The notes beneath the pieces were generated by a model that saw only the letters and a program-made list of their open reading frames with translations, was not told the DNA's origin and did not search any database. The position numbers were made by a program, and so were the translations under genes. DNA of 64,000 nt from Gordonia asplenii. Lineage in GTDB: Bacteria; Actinomycetota; Actinomycetes; Mycobacteriales; Mycobacteriaceae. Positions within the stretch are counted from its first letter, which is position 1, and each line of letters opens with the position of its first letter. The stretch lies in assembly GCF_012933505.1 (NCBI RefSeq), contig NZ_JABBNB010000026.1:1-64000 (forward strand), written 5' to 3'. Shown here piece after piece: positions 60,882 through 64,000 of the stretch.

Positions 60882-61700
60882 CTACCGCCCCGCGAACACC
60901 GGCGGTCGGCGCTGCGTGAACGCCTGCACTCCTTCGCGGAAGTCGGCGGCGTCGACCAGGGCGGTCTGACCCTGTATCTCGGACTCGAAGACCGCGTCGA
61001 GGTGGGGAAGTAGCGCGGTGTTGAGGCTGCGCTTGATGGCCGCGAAAGCGGCGGGGGGGCCCGCGGCTAGTGATTCGGCGAGCTCGGTGACTCGTACATG
61101 GAGATCGTCGGTGGGCACCACCTCGTCGACCAGTCCCCAGTCAAGCGCGGTGATGGCATCGACTTTCGTTGCGCGCATGGCCATCTGGGTCGCGCGCCCC
61201 AATCCGATCCGCGCACCGACGAGCAGTGAGGCTCCGGCGTCGAGGGTGAGGCCGACGTTTGCGAAGGCGAGGGTGAACGATGCCGAGTCGGCGGCGATGA
61301 TCTGGTCGCAGGCGCAGGCCAGCGCGCACCCCATCCCGACCGCCGCGCCGTTCACCGCGGCGATGACCGGTTTGGGCATCGTGCGCAGGGCCCGCACCGT
61401 CGGGTTGTAGCGCATCCGCAGTTCCTCCTCGGTGCGTGGCGCGAGCCGGGCTCCGGACCGCAGATCGTCGAGGGACAGGGCGGCGCCGGCCGAGAAGGCA
61501 CGCCCGGCTCCGGTCACCACCAGACAGCGCACGGAGTCGTCGCGGGCCGCAGCGTCGACGGCGTCGCGCATCTCCTGCTGCAAGACAAGGTCGAAGGAGT
61601 TGAGGGCGTGCGGCCTGACCATCGTGAGCCAGCGGACGGCTCCGGCCTGAGACACCGTCAGCACATCGGCACGCGGGGGATTGTCAGACGACGCGGTCAT
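60882..61700 (-). CDS. Enoyl-CoA hydratase/isomerase (PaaG-like)
   Basis: A 272-residue crotonase. The oxyanion loop FSAGAALSLDDL (about 68-79) is present. The first catalytic position reads VGMGCALACACD (no Glu) and the second reads VGLTLDAGAS (about 148-157), with Asp as in PaaG-type isomerases. This fits a double-bond or oxepin isomerase rather than a hydratase. It is a single-gene unit divergent from the aldehyde dehydrogenase, with a palindrome (61717) close to its start. Confidence 0.87.
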   Translation of the reverse strand: MTASSDNPPRADVLTVSQAGAVRWLTMVRPHALNSFDLVLQQEMRDAVDAAARDDSVRCLVVTGAGRAFSAGAALSLDDLRSGARLAPRTEEELRMRYNPTVRALRTMPKPVIAAVNGAAVGMGCALACACDQIIAADSASFTLAFANVGLTLDAGASLLVGARIGLGRATQMAMRATKVDAITALDWGLVDEVVPTDDLHVRVTELAESLAAGPPAAFAAIKRSLNTALLPHLDAVFESEIQGQTALVDAADFREGVQAFTQRRPPVFAGR

Positions 61701-61716
61701 GCACCGAAGGCTAGCT

Positions 61717-61747
61717 CATACAGTCTGTATGTACAAGATGTATGTAC
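61717..61747. promoter_or_regulatory. Operator candidate before the PaaG-like crotonase gene
   Basis: CATACA-N3-TGTATG (61717-61731) is a perfect inverted repeat. TGTATGTAC also occurs twice directly, at 61726-61734 and 61739-61747. It begins 17 bp before the crotonase start on the minus strand. Confidence 0.5.
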
Positions 61748-61797
61748 TGGCGCGAGGCTCTGTCGCGAAACAGTGCAGAGCTGCTGACAAATTACGC

Positions 61798-61834
61798 TTG
61801 ACGTCTTATGTAAAACCTAACTATTGTAGGTGCG
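61798..61834 (+). promoter_or_regulatory. Promoter with a copy of the 23-bp palindrome
   Basis: TTGACG (61798-61803), an 18-bp spacer and TATTGT (61822-61827), overlapping a motif copy at 61812-61834 (AAAACCT...TGTAGGT). The block 61780-61834 is nearly identical to 8803-8856. Confidence 0.55.
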
Positions 61835-61873
61835 TTCGTGTTGTGGATCACAACTCGCGGTCCGGGTCGACAG

Positions 61874-61896
61874 ACTTTGGTCCCTTGACCCAAAGT
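61874..61896. promoter_or_regulatory. ACTTTGG palindrome before the aldehyde dehydrogenase
   Basis: ACTTTGG-N9-CCAAAGT is a perfect inverted repeat directly upstream of the -35 at 61899. It is a candidate activator or repressor site. Confidence 0.45.
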
Positions 61897-61898
61897 GA

Positions 61899-61928
61899 TT
61901 GACATCACGTCTGAACACTATGTATGCT
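61899..61928 (+). promoter_or_regulatory. Promoter of the aldehyde dehydrogenase gene, shared with the BVMO
   Basis: TTGACA (61899-61904), an 18-bp spacer containing CACGTCTGAACAC and TATGCT (61923-61928). It matches the BVMO promoter at 42140-42169 in -35, spacer length and most spacer bases. Confidence 0.6.
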
Positions 61929-62016
61929 CAGTTCGTTCACAGCGTCGGATCTCGATCAGCCCAGGTAGGCGGTTCGACGAGGATCCCTAGACCACGAGAA
62001 ACCGCAGGAGTGCCTG

Positions 62017-63405
62017 ATGAGCGTTACCGAGATCGCGCCGGTGGCGGCGTCGCCCGTCCATGAAGACGTCGAAGCCGTCCGCGCAACATTTCGCAGCGGC
62101 CGCACGCGTCCGCTCGCATGGCGGATTGCTCAGCTGCACGGCCTGCTGCGCTTCGTCGACGAGTGCGAGGCCGACATCGCCGCCGCCATCGAGAGCGACC
62201 TCGGCCGCAGTCCGATGGCGACCTTCATGGCCGACGTCGGTCCGGTGCGCCACGAGATCCGCCACACCCTGGCGAAGCTGCCCCGCTGGGTCAAGCCGAC
62301 GTCGGTGCGGATCAGCGCTGCCACCGCACCCGGCAAGGCATTCACCGTTCCCGAGCCCAAGGGTGTCGTGCTGATTCTCGGCACCTGGAACTTTCCGCTG
62401 CTGCTCACCATCCAGCCGCTGGTCAGCGCACTCGCGGCGGGCAATACCGCGATCATCAAACCCTCGGATCTCGCCGACGCGACCGGGCGGGTGATCGCCG
62501 AGAAGCTGCCGCGCTACGTCGATCCCGGTGCGGTACGCGTGATCCTCGGTGACGGAACCGTGAACCGCGAACTGCTCAAGCTTCCGTTCGACCACACCTT
62601 CTTCACCGGCTCCACCGTGGTGGGCCGCGCGGTGATGGAGGCCAGCGCCAAACACCTCACGCCAGTCACGCTCGAACTCGGCGGCAAGAGCCCCGCGGTG
62701 GTGGCCGCCGACGCGGACATCGAGGTCGCCGCGCGGCGCATCGCCTGGGCCAAATCGATCAACGCCGGCCAGACCTGCATCGCGCCCGACTACGTCATCG
62801 TCGAAGAGGCCGTGCGCCCGCGGTTGGTCGAGCACCTGCTGCGCGAGTTGCCCGCACACGCGGCCAACGACTCGACCCATATCGTCAACCGCCGCCACCT
62901 CGACCGGCTCGTCGGCGCGCTGCAGGCTTCCGGTGGCGAAATCTCCGGTGGCGCAGTCGATTACGGCAAACTGAGCCTCGCGCCGGCCCTCGTCACCGAC
63001 CCCGACCTCGACTCGGAGTTGATGCGCGAAGAGATCTTCGGGCCCATCCTGCCGGTGATCAGCGTGGCGTCGATCGCCGACGCCGTCGACTTCATCAACG
63101 ATCGCCCCAAGCCGCTGGCGCTGTACCTGTTCACCGAATCGAGCGCCGTCGAGAAAGTCGTCGTCGAGCAGACGTCGTCGGGCGCGATGGGGATCAATCA
63201 TCTTCTCTACCAACTACTCGTACCCGAGTTGCCGTTCGGCGGCGTCGGCGATTCCGGGCTCGGCCGCTACCACGGCAAGCACGGGTTCGACACCTTCAGC
63301 CACCAGAAAGCCGTGCTGCGCAAGCCCTCTCGTCCCGACCTCGCGCTGGCCTACCCGCCGTACAGCGCAGGCGTCGCGGCGATGATGCGCCGACTCATGG
63401 GCTAG
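62017..63405 (+). CDS. Aldehyde dehydrogenase (class 3/fatty aldehyde type)
   Basis: A 462-residue enzyme of the shorter, class-3-like ALDH group acting on medium- or long-chain or aromatic aldehydes. ILGTWNFPLLLTIQP (about 119-133), LELGGKSPAV (about 223-232), the Cys in NAGQTCIAPDY (about 249-259) and EEIFGPILPV (about 338-347) are present. The C-terminal FGGVGDSGLGRYHGKHG is also typical. Its promoter is shared with the BVMO. It lies 109 bp upstream of the mce operon, so it marks the junction between catabolism and transport. Confidence 0.92.
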   Translation: MSVTEIAPVAASPVHEDVEAVRATFRSGRTRPLAWRIAQLHGLLRFVDECEADIAAAIESDLGRSPMATFMADVGPVRHEIRHTLAKLPRWVKPTSVRISAATAPGKAFTVPEPKGVVLILGTWNFPLLLTIQPLVSALAAGNTAIIKPSDLADATGRVIAEKLPRYVDPGAVRVILGDGTVNRELLKLPFDHTFFTGSTVVGRAVMEASAKHLTPVTLELGGKSPAVVAADADIEVAARRIAWAKSINAGQTCIAPDYVIVEEAVRPRLVEHLLRELPAHAANDSTHIVNRRHLDRLVGALQASGGEISGGAVDYGKLSLAPALVTDPDLDSELMREEIFGPILPVISVASIADAVDFINDRPKPLALYLFTESSAVEKVVVEQTSSGAMGINHLLYQLLVPELPFGGVGDSGLGRYHGKHGFDTFSHQKAVLRKPSRPDLALAYPPYSAGVAAMMRRLMG

Positions 63406-63514
63406 GGCGTGTCTCCCTCGGACAGTGGCCGATCGCTGCCGCCCGAACCACGAGCCCGCTGGGCCGCCTCCCGGCACCGAGTCCTCAATACATCCCCACC
63501 GATAGGAGAACCAC

Positions 63515-64000
63515 GTGAGTGTGGCGGCGCTGCCCGGCACGCACACCCGTTCGGCGCCACCGCTGTTGGCGCCGGTCAGACGGGTCCTGGCCGGAATCTA
63601 CAAACGACTGTTCGACAGTCTCAATACGCTCGGCCGCTCGGTGCGGTTGTCGGGGGAGGTGTTCAAGTTCTCCGTCGTCGACACCATCCGCCTGCGCCTT
63701 CCCGTCGGTGAAGTGATCGATCAGATGTGGCACCTGTTCAAAGTCACCGCACTGCCCGCGCTGCTGATGGCGATCCCGATCGGCGGGGAGGTGTCCGTGC
63801 AGGTCGGCGGCATCATGGATCAGGTCGGCGCCAACTCGCTGGCCGGCGCGGCGTCGGGGCTGGGCGTGGTGGGGCAGGGGGCGCCGATGGCGGCCGGCCT
63901 GCTGATGTCCGGTGCCGCGGCGTCGGCGATCGCCTCCGACCTCGGTGCCCGGTCCATCCGTGAGGAGATCGAGGCGATGCGCGTGATGGGGATCAATCCG
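63515..64000 (+). CDS. YrbE-type MCE permease subunit (3' truncated by window)
   Basis: The first 162 codons of a YrbE/MlaE permease, the inner-membrane part of an mce lipid or steroid importer. It starts at GTG 63515 after AGGAG (63504-63508). After a soluble N-terminus, hydrophobic segments appear around ALPALLMAIPIGG and GAPMAAGLLMSGAAASAI. The family signature LGARSIREEIEAMRVMGINP lies at the window edge. YrbE genes come in pairs followed by six mce genes, so an entire mce operon is expected to the right. It probably imports a hydrophobic substrate, possibly that of the island. Confidence 0.93.
   Translation, partial: MSVAALPGTHTRSAPPLLAPVRRVLAGIYKRLFDSLNTLGRSVRLSGEVFKFSVVDTIRLRLPVGEVIDQMWHLFKVTALPALLMAIPIGGEVSVQVGGIMDQVGANSLAGAASGLGVVGQGAPMAAGLLMSGAAASAIASDLGARSIREEIEAMRVMGINP

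Larger units (their letters stand above)
61701..62016. promoter_or_regulatory. Dense divergent regulatory region between crotonase and aldehyde dehydrogenase genes
   Basis: These 316 bp hold no gene but carry at least four elements, listed separately. They are the palindrome CATACA-N3-TGTATG with a direct repeat, a copy of the 23-bp palindrome with its promoter, a 23-bp ACTTTGG palindrome, and the CTGAACACTATGT promoter. The number of sites suggests input from several regulators. Confidence 0.55.

Noticed and set aside
8943..63405. Reading the island as the cholesterol degradation cluster
   Set aside because: No KstD, HsaC-type ring genes or clear KstR boxes were seen. The Ltp2-like pair and mce gene alone do not establish steroid degradation.

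Overview
The window comes from a high-GC actinobacterium of the order Mycobacteriales. Gordonia, Rhodococcus or a close relative fits best. The evidence is an Lsr2-type nucleoid protein, an EchA9/EchA8 pair and an FprB-like reductase close to the mycobacterial versions, a mycofactocin-type dehydrogenase, and the first gene of an mce transport operon at the right edge. No rRNA, tRNA or CRISPR array was seen.

Layout. 0-4.2 kb: the tail of an IS256-family transposase, a probable broken nuclease gene, an Lsr2 paralogue, and small secreted or membrane proteins including a lipoprotein HNH nuclease. 4.2-7.9 kb: valine/fatty-acid housekeeping genes (3-hydroxyisobutyryl-CoA hydrolase, enoyl-CoA hydratase) and an aldehyde dehydrogenase. 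8-48.3 kb: a large catabolic island. Its first operon (8943-16038) runs SDR, ferredoxin, P450, Rieske oxygenase, tandem-GNAT protein, acyl-CoA ligase, crotonase, flanked by TetR regulators. Next come a Rieske reductase, a hydrolase, a mycofactocin-type SDR, an aldehyde dehydrogenase, and an Ltp2-like/DUF35 aldolase pair with a SnoaL-like protein. A second Rieske-GNAT-ligase-TetR cassette lies at 26.5-30.6 kb. A third Rieske operon (30.7-36.1 kb) carries a crotonase, a hotdog thioesterase, a CaiB CoA-transferase and a ligase. The island ends with a secreted lipase, FadD, a Baeyer-Villiger monooxygenase, a PhaC-like/ANL fusion protein and two acyl-CoA dehydrogenases.

48.4-49.8 kb holds a nucleotidyltransferase-based toxin-antitoxin candidate and MsrA. 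49.8-56 kb is a separate aromatic-type cluster under a LysR regulator: cyclase, FAD monooxygenase, extradiol dioxygenase, BKACE and a C-C hydrolase. 56-63.4 kb has an MpaB/Lcp-like oxygenase, a nitroreductase, a hydrolase, a double-length TetR, a crotonase and an aldehyde dehydrogenase. YrbE starts at 63515.

Interpretation (inference): the island oxidises an alicyclic, terpenoid or steroid-like compound. P450, three Rieske oxygenases and a BVMO introduce oxygen. SDRs and aldehyde dehydrogenases raise the oxidation level. Four CoA ligases and a CoA-transferase activate the acids. Acyl-CoA dehydrogenases, crotonases and a thiolase-fold aldolase degrade the chain, and the mce system may import the substrate. 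No characteristic cholesterol ring-degradation genes are present, so the substrate is open. A shared 23-bp palindrome before five separate transcription units suggests a single regulon.
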